From Vitis vinifera (Eukaryota; Streptophyta; Magnoliopsida; Vitales; Vitaceae), in contig NC_081822.1 in assembly GCF_030704535.1 (NCBI RefSeq), positions 9,975,001 to 10,039,000 on the forward strand: a stretch of 64,000 bases of DNA. The letters are read 5' to 3'. The number at the start of each line of letters is the position of its first letter. The stretch's first letter is position 1. Below the pieces are notes generated by a model. It was not told where the DNA came from. It saw nothing but the letters and a program-made list of their open reading frames with translations, and searched no databases. The position numbers and the translations under genes are program-made. Positions 35,672 to 48,026 of the stretch are shown here, piece after piece.

Positions 35672-37456
35672 TCAGGGATCCAAGTAAATGATTTCTGCTC
35701 GAACTGAAGCCCGTCGGAAGCGCAGCAAGTCCTTTATCAACTCCCATGCTCCGTCCCCAGAAGCAGGTTTAACAGTCATCTTCTCAAGCACAGGTGAGTA
35801 TGCAAGCAGAAAGTTGATGAAATCCAATTGGGGTCCAACACCTGAGATGCCAGTTAATTTCACAACCCGCAGGTGGGCAAAGGAGTAATTCCAGTGTTCT
35901 TTTTTCCAAAGGGTTGTGGATGTTTCCAGAAGAGTTTGTTCCTCTGGCCGAGCCTATAACATAGTTCAAGAAACAAGATCATTACAGTTCCCAAAATTAA
36001 CTTCTAAAACTTGAATTGAAATGTCCAATCATTTTCTAATTTGGAGCAACATATAGTTGAAGAATCACAATGTCAATTTCCCATGAAATTCAAGTAATAC
36101 TTGAGAGGAAGATACTCACCAACATTTCTAGTTCTTGTAGATTAGGGGAACTTCTTAGGAGGCAAAGAGCAGTTAAATTCTCCTCCACAGAACTGAAGTT
36201 TATGCGTATGGAAAGATGAGTCAGATCAATACATGGAGCAGGCAGCTTCCCTGGCACATTGCCAGCAGCTAAATACTGGAAACAAAGAGAAGTTACAGAA
36301 CAAGTGTAACATAACATAAAAGCATACTAAGAATGAACACAGGCAGGCTGTCTATGGACATCCCTTGGAAATTGAATCAATTCATTGGGTTACATGGCAT
36401 TTCAAACAAGTTAGTTGCATAACATAGAAAGGATGCTGCAGGCACCAAAAATATTATAGACATAAGGACATTAAATGAATTCTTTGATGTGTCTCTACAT
36501 AAACAAGGTTAGAAAACAACATATATATTCATTTAAATTCCAGAGATGGCCTCATTTCAAATCTCTCATGGGACCCAATGGGACCTTTCAATTTCCATGG
36601 GACATGCGAATATGCCCATAAGTAATATTAGTAGAATCTTTACCTTTAGAAAATAACTCTGTATCTCAAGCCTCTGGATACGGGGGAGATGGGCAAAAAA
36701 CTTGACCAAATTTCTAGAATTTCCATCAGCCAAATTTTTATCATTTGTTATATCCACATACAAGCCAATGGAAACTGTAGCTAAAAGGAAGGTATTCTTG
36801 AAATTAACATCATAAAACACACCTCCAGTGTCAAAGAATTGGAGATTTGGAGCATGAATATTAAGGTGGGTGAAACCATCAAAGTTCATCAATGTAAACT
36901 TCTCAAGCAGAGGGCAGCTAGAAATCAGATTTTCAAATGCATCTTGGGCCATGATAATATGCTGAAGATCAAGGCTCTTCAAGCTCATGAATCCTTTGAA
37001 CGTTGGAGGAGGCTTTAGCAAAGAATTAAATAGCTCTAAATGAATCAAACTTTGGCAATTGTATAAGCAAGAAGGTAGCTTGTAGTGTTGACCCTTCCAT
37101 ATTTCAAGTATGAATTCTCTGATAGGGGTTCTTGATAAATATAGAATCCACCGATCAATGTCACTACCACCTAAGAAATCTCGGTGAGACAACCTGAACT
37201 TGTGTATTGGGCCAGTGTGAAGCAAGAGGACATGATCAATAATGTTCACAAGCTTATTCTTGACAAGCGTTTGATCTTGGGAAGAAATTGAAACACACTG
37301 ATTATCAAACACGAGATATGGAAGGGTAACCCATTTGAACCTCCACTTGCTTGACAAGACACTCATCCTCACAGCATCCCTAATTGACAACAGTGACAAA
37401 ATTTTATCTATAATATGTCCTGGCAAGTTGCTGATCTTATCCAGCTCCATATCCAT
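35672..37456 (-). CDS. F-box/FBD/LRR-repeat protein (At1g13570-like)
   Basis: F-box proteins are substrate receptors of SCF ubiquitin ligases; the F-box binds SKP1. Three coding exons, 36644-37456, 36120-36275 and 35672-35953, all phase 0, give 416 residues, the length I recall for the F-box/FBD/LRR protein At1g13570. The F-box lies at about residues 8-50 (LPGHIIDKILSLLSIRDAVR, then SVLSSKWRFKWVTLP). Plant-type leucine-rich repeats follow (LPSCLYNCQSLIHLELFN, FKGFMSLKSLDLQHI, LISSCPLLEKFTL). The C-terminal FBD region is coded mainly by the last exon (FAHLRVVKLTGISG, FLLAYSPVLEKMTVKP). A consensus acceptor (TGTTTCAG, exon edge 37482) lies 26 bases before the ATG, so the 5' UTR is probably split by an intron. 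Its target is unknown. Confidence 0.92.
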
Positions 37457-40400
37457 TGCAAGGGACCTGGACAGTTTTCTTTCTGAAACAGGGAACAAAC
37501 CAAATTCATTTATCAACAATAAGGGAACCTTTATGAACGTGCAGCACAGATAGAGGCATGTTGAGCAGAAATACAAGATTTTTGTTTTAAATATCTTTTA
37601 AGAAAGTTTGTTAATTCAACCAACCAAATTATCTTTTACAATTTTAGTTCATCACAAGGGTCACGGCACAATGAAGTAGATAGATAGCAAAATGGTACAT
37701 AAGGAATTGACTTGATTCTGATGGTTGAATAAAAAGAAAAAAGAAAAAATACAGAAAAACTAGTGCCCTGCAATGGACCTTATCAAACTACAGTTACTAA
37801 ACAAGGATTTCATTTGTCCATTAAAAGCATTAGTGTTTCCTTTAGCTTTAGTCACTGAAATGCTACCCAGATGAGCAGGAAAGCATCAAAGGCAATAAGC
37901 CTTTGCATTTATCACATGAAAAAGGAAATGTGCATCTTGTTGCAGTTGTGACTGAACATAGTTATGTGGTGTCAGTCCTAATATTAGTTGTAATGGCTAC
38001 TTCCTTCCATTAGCAAAATTAGGTGGTATATATTCAAGGGTGTTAGGATTCAAACTACAAACAGAAGTACTGTCATCCAAAAATTGCTAAATAATGGTGC
38101 ATGCAAAAAACAAGTCACCGAAGGAATTCAAGAATGGAAGCTGTTAAACAAAAAGAATGGCATCTGACCAACATTTTTGTGCTCGGATCTTGGGAAGTGT
38201 AGGGTAGAGGAAAAAACAGGAAGAAATATGAAATTCTTGTCTGACTTACCATGGAAAAATACTAAGGCAATTAAAATATCACAAAAATTACTTAAAAAAG
38301 CTTTATAGATTTTCATAGTTTTCATTTCTAAAGGCTATGTTTGGTTTTTGGAAAGTTTGAAGGAAAGAACATAGAGAAAAAAAATAGGAGGAAAAAAAAT
38401 GAAAACATTATAAAAATTTTCTTTTGCTTCATTGTTTATGAAAAAGTGGCAGGAGAGAAAATTAACTTGTTCATGAATATGGTTTCCTCAAACTTCCCCA
38501 CTTCCTTTTTTTCCTGAAAAAAAAAAAAGAAAAGAAAATGGAGAAGAAATTCTTTTAACATTTTCTCCTTTCTTTTCCATTGTATCTTTTTCTTCACATT
38601 TTCCCATGATATCCAACATAGGAAAATCATTTTCCTTAAACATCTTTTTCTCTTTCTTCGCACTTCCTAGTTATCAAACATAGTAAAGGGAAAGTCAAAT
38701 TGGAAAAGGATCAGAGAACAATTACTGAGTTCATTCAAACTTATGTTCTGTTTCCATAAAACTTTTCCTTCCCCTCCTCACATTCCTCATACAATCACAC
38801 TTTCATCGTGTCCCTCACACAATCAAATTTCCATGATTCAAACAAAGCATTAAAAACGAAAAAAAGGAAGGGGAACAATCCATGAGCTCAATGTTTAAAA
38901 ACAACAACCATTATGTGAAATCGTAGTGCTTCAGTGGCTGGCTTTCCTTCATAGACAAATTGTCCCTCGATTTCTCTTAAATTTTCCAAGAACCAAATAT
39001 AGCCTAAAGGCTTTCTAGGAATCAAATGGATTATTTATGGAGTTCCATCATCATCCTAAGCAGACATGCATAAAAAACCTTGTAGTATTGCTATATTCAC
39101 TATTTTCTTGGTTTACATTTGTAGCCTTATTTAATGACTTTCTGAAACCAAGATAGGATTCTAATGAACCCACCACTATTTTGACTCTTTTCCAAAAACT
39201 CTCAATATCTCCCAATAAATAAAAATTAAAATAAAACTATAAATCTTAAAAAAAAAGAAAAGAAAGAAAAGTTCATAAATGCTGGTAAGATAAAGCAACT
39301 TCTAATTTGACTCCACGTATCCTAAATGTAGAAATATACCTACTCTACAAAATTACCTATATACCCCTTGTTCCCATCAGCAGGGAGAACAAGAGGAACA
39401 GAAGAACTAAAAGGAATTGCCAGCTGATTATATGATTTAAAGGGGTCGGTTCTTTGTTTCTTGTCTGCATTTCAACTTCTAGGAATGGTACTCAAAATGG
39501 GTATTTCACGAGAACAAGGTTTTCCAAAATGAGCAAATCAAAGTTCAATCGTCGTCCACAAAATAGAATATTCACCAAATGCATCATTGAAAACCTAATT
39601 TCTTTGACTAATGCAGATACAATTTCATTTGGATGTAAAGATCATCTCCATGATGCAAAACACTTATATCAAAAGGATGAATCGCAGCAAATGTCGTAGG
39701 AGAAAAGCAACAGAATACGCCGTACAGAAAAGGGCGGAAATTTTACCTTCTAGGCAGTACACTTTGTGCCTTGTCTCCCGAAGACAATGATGATACCAGC
39801 AAAAGCGATCTTCAATTATTTCTACCGCCAATAAACTGTTTGAAAACTTGGCAACGATAGGTCATGAACCAGATCATTGCTTAATAAAAAATAATAATAA
39901 TAAAACCCCCTTTTTTTTTTTAATTTTGAAAACATATAAACGGAGCTATGGAAGTAATTATACGTACAGCATAGAAGAATCGGGTTTGATGGGGTTCTGG
40001 GGAAGGAAAAATGTCTCAATCCCATCACTGGCAGGGTAAGCGGAGAGCAATGGCGACGGCCTTTGAAGATTTTAGGAATTTGGATGGTGAGAAGTAGGGT
40101 AGAAAGGACGGTGGGTGGGGCCAAAATTGAAAATTGCCTCTTTTCAAGTACCATGAATAGAGGGTTTTTGAACGGATCGTGTCATTTTTTAAAATACCGT
40201 TTTTCCAAAAGAAAATTCTACGGTCACCAAGAGAGGCGTTACAAAAAAATATAACTTTTTGGTATCTCCCTTGCTATCACATTTGATAAATATTAAATAA
40301 AGAATATTTAATTAATTTTTATCATAAATGATTGTTTTATTTATCAAGGTATAAAATTATTATAAAATTTTCTTTTAAAATACTAATCAAACAATTAAGA

Positions 40401-40944
40401 AAAAGCTATTATATATTTGAAATGTATGTAATAAAAATACAAACCGTGTGAGGTCTATTATTACATATTTTTCATTTATTATTATTATTATAATATTTAT
40501 TTTATCTTTATTTTTTTTTTCCTTTTTTACTTTCTTTTTCTTTCTCTTTTTCCATGTTTCCTCATGTCCTCCCTTATCTTTTCTCTTCATTTTCTTTCTT
40601 TTTTCTTCCTTTTTTGTTTCTTCATTTCCCCACCACATCTCACCTAATCCACCCTGCTTTTTCTTTTTTCCTTTCTTTTTCTTTATTGATTCCTTTGCTT
40701 TCCCATTTTCTTCCCTATCTCCATCTCCATGCACTCCACTTCACACTTTACCATCATCTATGAAAAAACCATTGTTGGCACTATACCCATCTCTACCTTG
40801 CATCTTCATCTCATTAAGACGTTGTTGTCACTTCTCTTCCTCATCTTTGACAGTGGTGGCATCATTCCTACACAACCTACACTTCCAGTGTCACCTCATA
40901 ACGTTGTCTTCTTCATTGTTGACTGCATTGTACATTGCCACTAT
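37457..40944. other. Intergenic and probable 5' UTR intron of the F-box gene
   Basis: A split 5' UTR is likely, but the upstream exon is not firmly placed. A candidate minus-strand donor (AAG then GTAAAA) lies near 39748. The stretch includes the MITE-like element at 38333-39006 and a pyrimidine-rich, low-complexity run at 40505-40730. The plus-strand frame over that run is compositional, not a gene. Confidence 0.45.
38333..39006. mobile_element. MITE-like element related to the one in the RPS9 intron
   Basis: The left end GGCTATGTTTGGTTTTTGG at 38333 pairs with the right end AAGAACCAAATATAGCC near 38989-39005. An internal right-end-like word (TTATCAAACATAGT) sits near 38673, as if about 330 bases were duplicated or a second copy abuts the first. 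The interior contains repeated TTTTCCTT-type words seen in the RPS9-intron element. It is non-coding. Confidence 0.55.
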
Positions 40945-41128
40945 TAAAAAACATTTTGAAACTTCTAGAGAGATTATTTTGCCACGTGGTGTTGAATAAT
41001 AGGCTAGGCCGTTAGGGTTGGTTTCCTCTTTTGTATAAAGCCTTGTAATCTACACTTAATAAAAGAAAAAGTAAGAAATACTCCTTTGCTTGTTTTTGTT
41101 ATCTGTTTTTTTTCTCTCTCTATTTATC
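40945..41128 (+). mobile_element. LTR fragment, plus orientation, arm of an inverted pair
   Basis: From TTAAAAAACATTTTGAAACT through CCACGTGGTGTTGAATAA, GGCTAGGCCGTTAGGGTTGG and CACTTAATAAAAGAAAAAG, this mirrors the minus-strand LTR at 41140-41334 for about 150 bases. No coding part of its own element adjoins it on the left, so it is a solo or truncated LTR fossil of the same Ty1/copia family. The two copies are well diverged, so it is old. Confidence 0.7.
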
Positions 41129-41139
41129 TCATACAGTAT

Positions 41140-43290
41140 TTACACAGAAAAGAAGAATTTATATAATATAGGACAAAAACGAGTAAAGAAATATTTCTTC
41201 CTCTTTCTTTTATTAAGTGTAGGTTATAGGGATTTATACAAAAACAAAGAAGACCAACCTTAACAACCTAGCCAATTATTGAACACCACATGATAAAAGA
41301 ATCCTTTTAGAAGATTCAAAATGTTTTTTAACACTCCCTTGCAAGCTAAGAATAGAGGAAAAGATGATGTTTAACTTGTCACAAAGTCTGTAGAATGAGG
41401 ATGATGAGAAAGGCTTTGTGAAGATATTTGTTGTTTGATCATAGGTTAGAACATGTTGAATAACTAAGGTTTTCTCCAAAACTTTGTTACAAACAAAGTA
41501 AAGATCAAACTCAGTGTGTTTCATTCGAGAGTGTTGAATTTGATTAACACTTAATGATACATTGTTGAGGTTATCACACCAAATGACTTGTGTTCGAGGT
41601 TGTGGAATTCATAGTTCTTCCAACAATCACTATAACCACACCATTTCAGCAGCAACATTAGTTAGGCTCCAATACTCTACTTCAGTTCTAAAGAGATGGT
41701 GTGTTGTTTCTTGGAGCTGTAGTTGACTAAGTTTTGTCCAAGAAATATGTGGTAGCTTGAAGTTGATTTCCTATCATCAAGATCAAATGCCTAATCCAAA
41801 TAAAAAAAAAAACTTTCAAGAAACAAATGTGATGGTTTGGAAAGATAAAGACCATGATGAAGAGTGATGTCAAGATATTACAGTATTCATTTAACAACCT
41901 ACTAGTGAGAGTCCAACAAATTGTGCATAAATTAAGACACTTTATTCACACTATAAGAGATCTTAGGTTTGGTGATAGTAGTATTTTTGTAAACTCCCTA
42001 CAATACTTCGATAAAACTTGGGATCTGGAATAAGTTCATCTTGATGGGTTGAAAGTCTCAATCCACCAACCATAGGTGTTGAAAAAGCTTTTGTTGTAAC
42101 CACCTTAACCTTTCTTAAAATATCAATGAGACATTGCTCTTATGAGAGCAAGATTCCTCTATTTTCATTATGTCGAACCTCATTTCCCAAAAAAATAAAA
42201 TAATGGAGAATGCCAAGGTCCTTGAGTGAGAACTTCTAATTAAATAGGGAGATCAATGTAGAAATTATAAGTGAATCATTTCTGGTGATAATGATATCAT
42301 CGGTGTAGATCAAAAAACAAATACATGAAGTAGAAATAAATCTAAGGAATAAAGATTGATCAACTTTAGAACTCACAAAACCAAGTTGCAAAAGAGAATC
42401 CTTGAGTTTATCAAACCAAGCTTAAGGAGCTTGTCTTAATCCATAAAGAACTTTGTGAAGCTTGTATACTAGTGGAACAAAAATTGTAGATTTCTCAAAC
42501 TTGGGGGTTACTCCATCATAATCGTTTCTTGAAGAATACCAATAAGAAATGCAATAATTGTTCACATTTAGTTGACGAATCTCCCAACTTTGAGCAAAAG
42601 CTATTGTTAAGACTACCTGAAAGATGCTTGATTTAATTATTGGATTGAACGTCTCTATGAAGTCAAAACTAGGCCTTTAATGATACCCTTTTGCAACTAG
42701 TTGTTCCTTGTAACAAGTAATAAAACCATTCGGATGTCTCTTAAGTTTGAAAATCCACTTACAACCAACAATTTTCTTATCAAAGGTTGAGAAACTAAAA
42801 ACCATGTGTCATTGGCAATCAAAGTATCATATTATTCTTGCATAGGAGCTTTCCATGAAGGACTTTGAAGAGCTTCCTACAACATAGTTAGCTTAATAGT
42901 AGATAAATAAGTTGTTAGTAACATTCTAGGTTTATAAATCCCCGCTTTAGACCTAGTCTTCATTGGGTAGATATTCCTTGATGAAGTTATAGTAGGTTGT
43001 TGAGTTTCCAATGGTTCAGACTGAACTGGGGTAAAATTGTTATTGGTTCCAGAACTTGTTTATGTTTTTTTTGAGTTGTAGAAAGATTAAGTTCTTTCAA
43101 AGAACAAAGAAAAATATGACCAAACTTAGTGTGAAGGGTATCATGATAGACTGTAGGCTGAACTATGGTCAACAATGGGAGCCATGAGTTGGTATTAACA
43201 TGATTAGAGGTTGTAAAACATTCAGGAACAATTGTTAAAGCAAATGGAAACATGTTCTCATCAAATGCAAAATGCTTAAATATATGGAGT
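41140..43290 (-). mobile_element. Ty1/copia LTR-retrotransposon fossil, 5'-truncated
   Basis: Read on the minus strand, the element retains part of the pol region (the reverse transcriptase to RNase H part) at about 41335-43290, followed by its 3' LTR starting TGTTAAAAAACATTTT at 41334 and running left to about 41140. The gag, most of integrase and the 5' LTR are absent here. It is broken in many places (well over ten) and cannot act. By its decay it is an old insertion. The match to copia pol is remembered family knowledge; the LTR position is seen directly. Confidence 0.8.
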
Positions 43291-43299
43291 TGGGATTGA

Positions 43300-44180
43300 G
43301 TTGGTTATGTCATTTCTTGAGCTTTTTTTTTCATGGTCTTTGGATTATTGTGCATATCATACTTCATTGTTTTCACCTTATTCAAGCCGAAAAACCTCTT
43401 CATTAACTTCAAATGTTGAATTTCTTCATTGATTCTCCAAACTTCAATGGGTTCATTGGAAATTACTTCATCAAGTTTTGCAAAAGTTTCTTCAACATTT
43501 TCTTTCACTAGCTCTTCCATAGGCAATTCAATCAAATAAGCCTTTAAAAGTTCCTCTTCTTTTTTGGTACTATGCTTCTTACATGAGTGGAAAATGTTCA
43601 GCTCAATTGTCATGTTACCAAAGGTAAGTTGCATCACCCCACTTCGACAATTAATCAATGCATTTTTTGTGGCAAGAAAACATTGACTAAGTAAAATAGG
43701 AACATAGTTGAGTCCACTAGTTCCTTATTCTGTATCAAGCACTACAAAATCAACCGGATAATAAGAGTTATCGATTTGGATCAACACATCTTCAACAATT
43801 CCTCTTGGAAACTTAACCGATCTATCCGCTAATGAAAATGTGATAAAAGTAGACTTTAGTTTTCCAAGCCCCAATTGCTTATATATCAAGTAAGGAAAAA
43901 GATTCACATTTGCCCCCAAGTTTAAAAGTGTTCTTTACACAAAAGCGTTGCCGATATTCATAGAGATAGTTGGACATCTCGAATTCTTATACTTGATTGA
44001 GGTCTTACATTGAATGATTGCACTAATTTGTTCATTCAATAAAGTTTTTTTTTTTTCAAATACATTATTCTCTTTATGGTACACAAATCCTTAAGAAACT
44101 TAGCATAGGCCAAAACTTGTCTAATCATGTCAATGAGTGGTATATTAACTTTTACTTACTTCCAAACTTCAAAATTTTAT
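43300..44180 (-). mobile_element. Ty3/gypsy fossil fragment (protease region)
   Basis: The minus strand carries a stretch typical of the retropepsin region of plant Ty3/gypsy elements (around 43500-43920), with flanking gag-end or linker sequence. No LTR, reverse transcriptase or integrase of this element adjoins it. It directly abuts the copia fossil near 43290-43300, so the two have been brought together by nested insertion or deletion. It is broken, with several interruptions, and old. Confidence 0.7.
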
Positions 44181-44469
44181 GGAGTTTGAAAAGAAATTAA
44201 TCTAAAGCCACCTTCCATAAAATCTAAAAATCACATTTTAATAAATTTTTGTGAAACCAAGTTTGGTTAATCTCGGTTATGATATAACAAAATAAGGTTT
44301 AGAACTAATGATTATATTTCAAGTGTGATTAGGCAAGAAGATTTTCAAAGTTGCAATCATAATAACAAAATCAAGCCAAAGGAAAATCAATAATAAGAAG
44401 AAGACCTCAAAGAGAAGTGTTTTTTAGGACCTAAGTTTCATAGGATCTCTTTGTAAGGTTGTTGGTACA

Positions 44470-45350
44470 CTAGGTTTTTCATGCATTATATTCTTTATTT
44501 ATGCACCAAACTCATTCAAGAGTTATTTTGTTTTAAATATTTTAAAATTGGATAATTTCATGTTTTCAACTAAAACCTTGTGTTGAATGCTTTCCAAATA
44601 TATTTAAAATGTTTTAAGTTGAAAAAGAAGATTATTGAGCCAAAAACAGCTTTCACCAGTTGAATCGAATGAGGAACTGACCGACCTGTTCAGCTCAACC
44701 GATCGAGGGGTGCAAAAATCTTCTCTATCTTCCAGAATGTTTGTTCAATCGGTCAAGGTCCAACGGTTACCTGTCATGCATTAAATGTTAATGGTTAGTA
44801 AACTGGTTGAACCGGTGCTCAACTGGACGAACCTTAACGACTAATTTGACATTTTTCCTCTATAAAAAGGTTCAAATCTTCATTATTTCAAAATTTTAAC
44901 TTTTCTAAACTTTTCTTGAATATATTTAAACCTTAGGAAAGTGTTTTTTAGTGCACAATTGTTCTAAAACTTGCATATCATCGATGCACCATTCAATCCT
45001 AGTTTTGTTGTACATTTGAGCCTAAAGTTTTGTACTAGGATTTTTTAAAATTATTTCTTATCTTCATTTGTAAATCACTTAGAGCAGAATCTAAGTGTGA
45101 GGTATCACTTAAAGATTCTCATGTATAGGGTATCACTTGAGAGTTATTCAAAAATGAGACATTTATTGAAGATTGTAAAGGGTGCTTGGAGCTTAAAGTT
45201 TAAGAAAGTGAATTGGAACATAATTTAATTGTATTGCTTAAAGGTTTGGTTTGGAAGCCTTAAATTAGTGGAACCCCAAGTATGGAATTGAAGCTAGAGG
45301 AGATTGGACGTAGGCCGAATTGCGCCGAACCACTATAAAATTTTATATTT
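44470..45350 (+). mobile_element. Probable non-coding LTR-element remnant
   Basis: There is no coding frame. A TATA-like TATAAAAAGG at 44861 and a tail ending AGGAGATTGGACGTAGGCC, then CCGAACCACTATAAA near 45330-45344, resemble the LTR and leader of plant retrotransposons. Repeated CGGTTGAACCGGT-like words at 44650-44840 are also typical of such LTRs. The exact ends were not found. Confidence 0.5.
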
Positions 45351-45479
45351 GCATTTTTTCTTTTATACTCTCTTACTTTATATGCAATTATTTTTATATT
45401 GTTTTATTATATATTTGCATATAATTGTCTTTTACATTCATATAATTTAAATTTACAAAAAGAGACAATCACCATATTT

Positions 45480-46570
45480 ACCCTTACGTTAAATTAGCTC
45501 AATTTTTCTAACAATTTTATTTTTTAATAAATTTGAAAGTAATTTTTTAAGAAAATTAAATATGAATCACCCTTTTGCAAATAAAAAGAAAAAAAATTAA
45601 AGGGTTTTTTTTTATAAATGAATTTGTAAAGATCTAAAGATCATTTTCCCTAAATAAAATTGATTGGAATAAAATTCGTTTATAAGTAAAAATCAAATCG
45701 GAATAACTTTTATAAATAAAATCATGAAAATATATATTTTTAATCCTTTCTAATGATTTTTTTTAAAAAAAAATAAATTAGAAAACTTTTTTTTTAATAG
45801 TCAATTTGAAATCTTTTTTATTTTATTTTATTTTATTTTTAAAATTTTTTATTTTTATTTTTATGGAATCAAAATAATTCACAAAGTTGTTTTGATAAAA
45901 TTGAAACTTTTCCTTAAACCAAATATTTTTTTTAATAAATATTTTTTTAAATCAAATAAAAAAATCATTTTTCTCTTGTAAATAAAAGAGGATTGAAGTA
46001 TCTTTTGTAAAAAATAATTTTCGTTAAAAATAATTTTTACTAATAAAATTGAATTAGATTTTAATACTTTTTATAAATAAAATTGTAAAAGTCTTGTTTT
46101 TCAATAAAATTAATAAAGATCAATTTGCTTGCCAACAAAATTGAATCGAAATATCTTTTGTAGATAAATTTTTAAAAAAATCATTTTTCTAAATAATTTG
46201 TAAACATGATTTTTTTCTTAAATAAAAATTAAATTAAAATATTTTTGTAAAAAATTATTCTTTTTCCAGAAAAGTAAATAAAAATCATTTTTCTTGTAAA
46301 TAAAATCAAATTAATTTTTTAAAAATTGTATTTAATAAATTATTTCTATAATAATAAGTGCAAGTATTTTTCTTGAAAATAAAACTTGAATACAAAATCA
46401 AATCACTTGTTATAAATAAATCATTTTTTTTTTGTAAATGAATAAATTGAAATCATTAATTCAAAGTTGGTTTTAATACAAATAAAATTTTTCAAAATTT
46501 CTTAAAATTGTGTTGTGACATTTGAAATAATCAAATAATTCTTTTAATCAGTTTAATAAATCAAATTTAT
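45480..46570. repeat. Degenerate AT-rich tandem-like repeat field
   Basis: Words such as AAATAAAATTGAATCGAAAT, ATCTTTTGTAAATAAAT and AAAATCATTTTTCTT recur irregularly, roughly every 50-90 bases, over about 1.1 kb. No unit is well conserved. It may be the decayed internal spacer of a retroelement, given its position right after the LTR-like remnant, or an old minisatellite. Confidence 0.55.
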
Positions 46571-47538
46571 GCAAATTTCTTATCATATATTTTGTGCATT
46601 TGTGTGATTTGCTTCTACCATTGTCTTGTTGTATTTATTTATATATATCATTTTATTATCGTTTACCTATGATTAATTAATTAATATCATAATTTCTTTC
46701 ATTTACTTAATAAAAACTTTTTTAGGACTTAGAATGGTGTTACTGTTGTGATGACTCCCAAATTTGGACTTAGTTTTTGCATACATGTCTTTTCCTTCAA
46801 AAAAGTCACAACTCACAATAGAGTTTTGTTTTTTTATTTTGTTTTTCCTTTAAAAATAAAAATAAGTAATAGCTCCATTTTTTTTTATTATAAAAATATC
46901 AGTTTTTCACAATAAAAACAATTATAGCCATTGAATGGAAATGTACATGAAAAATATGGATCCATAAGATACTTATTTAACTTTTTTTCATTGCATTTAG
47001 TCTTTAATTAGCTTTTTATTTTATCTTTTAATATATTGTCAATAAATTATTAGTGGATACAAGGTATATTTATAATAAAAGGCTAGATTAGAGTTGGTAA
47101 AAAAAAAAACCCTTTTTTGTTTTCTAACTTAAACACGAGAAATTGCAAATAGTTTGCTCTATTTTGCCACTGTATTTGAGATCTAGAATGATCTTCGTGA
47201 GTAGCTCCATCAAAGCAATGCACTCTGAGTTTTCCAGATCAAGAAGCATCTTATCACTTTGCAACAGGGTCCTCTAGATATGAACACTTACTATATTCGG
47301 CTCAAAATACTTTGGGATGAATTCAAGGATTTTCAACCAATTCCAATATGTCATTGCGAAGGTATGGAGTTGTAGATGAATAATGAGCAATAAATGTATG
47401 GTATGTAGTTTCTGATGCTAAACACATAAATTGATGATGTTGCATGTTTCATCTCAACATCAACTACTAGATATCCTACCCAAAATTTTGTTTCCCATAT
47501 AGTTTTCTTTTCTACTTAGTAAGATGGGTGTTCATAAT
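46571..47538 (+). mobile_element. AT-rich spacer with a Ty1/copia gag-like scrap
   Basis: Most of this is AT-rich filler. Around 47200-47430 the plus strand shows a short stretch resembling the gag (UBN2-type) region of Ty1/copia elements. It is a broken fossil with several interruptions, on the strand opposite to the copia fossil at 41-43 kb, so it comes from a separate insertion. LTRs were not identified. Confidence 0.45.
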
Positions 47539-48026
47539 TAGAGATAGCAATGAGGCGGGTCTTTTCGGGTACCCGCCCCGTCTCTAATAAGATGGGGTTT
47601 AATTTTAATAAACGGGTTTGGGATGGGTTTGAAAATTTTTTTTAAACCCGGGATGGGTTCGGGTATTGCCCCTTCCCGACTTGATTATATATAAAATTTA
47701 ATTTAAAATTAAATTAAATTTATAATTTAAAATTAAATTAATTTAATTTTTATTTTATTATTTTTAATATATAGATAATAATAAAACATTTTTAATAAAA
47801 TAACTTATAAAAATATAATAATTTAATTATTTATAAAATATGTTTATTTTAATATAATTAAAAATTTTAAAAGTAATTTTTTATAAAAAAAATTAAAATT
47901 AAAATTAAAAAAAAAGTTAAATGGGACGGTATGAAAATTTATCATACCCACCCGTCCTGTTTAATTTTTTTGAGAATTGCTTGGATGTGGGCGACACGTC
48001 TCGAACCCACCCCGTTGGCATCCCTA
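47539..48026. mobile_element. hAT-like MITE with 8-bp target duplication
   Basis: The left terminus is TAGAGATAGCAATGAGGCGG and the right terminus, reverse-complemented, TAGGGATGCCAACGGGGTGG (14 of 20 match). The flanks are TTCATAAT (47531-47538) and TTTATAAT (48027-48034), an 8-bp target duplication with one mismatch, as hAT elements make. GC-rich subterminal blocks (CGGGTACCCGCCCCG, CCCGGGATGGGTTCGGG) surround an AT-rich core. There is no transposase, so it is non-autonomous. Confidence 0.8.

Noticed and set aside
40448-40999. 183-residue plus-strand frame rich in Phe/Ser/Leu
   Set aside because: It is a translation of a pyrimidine-rich low-complexity tract and runs into an LTR; no family resemblance.
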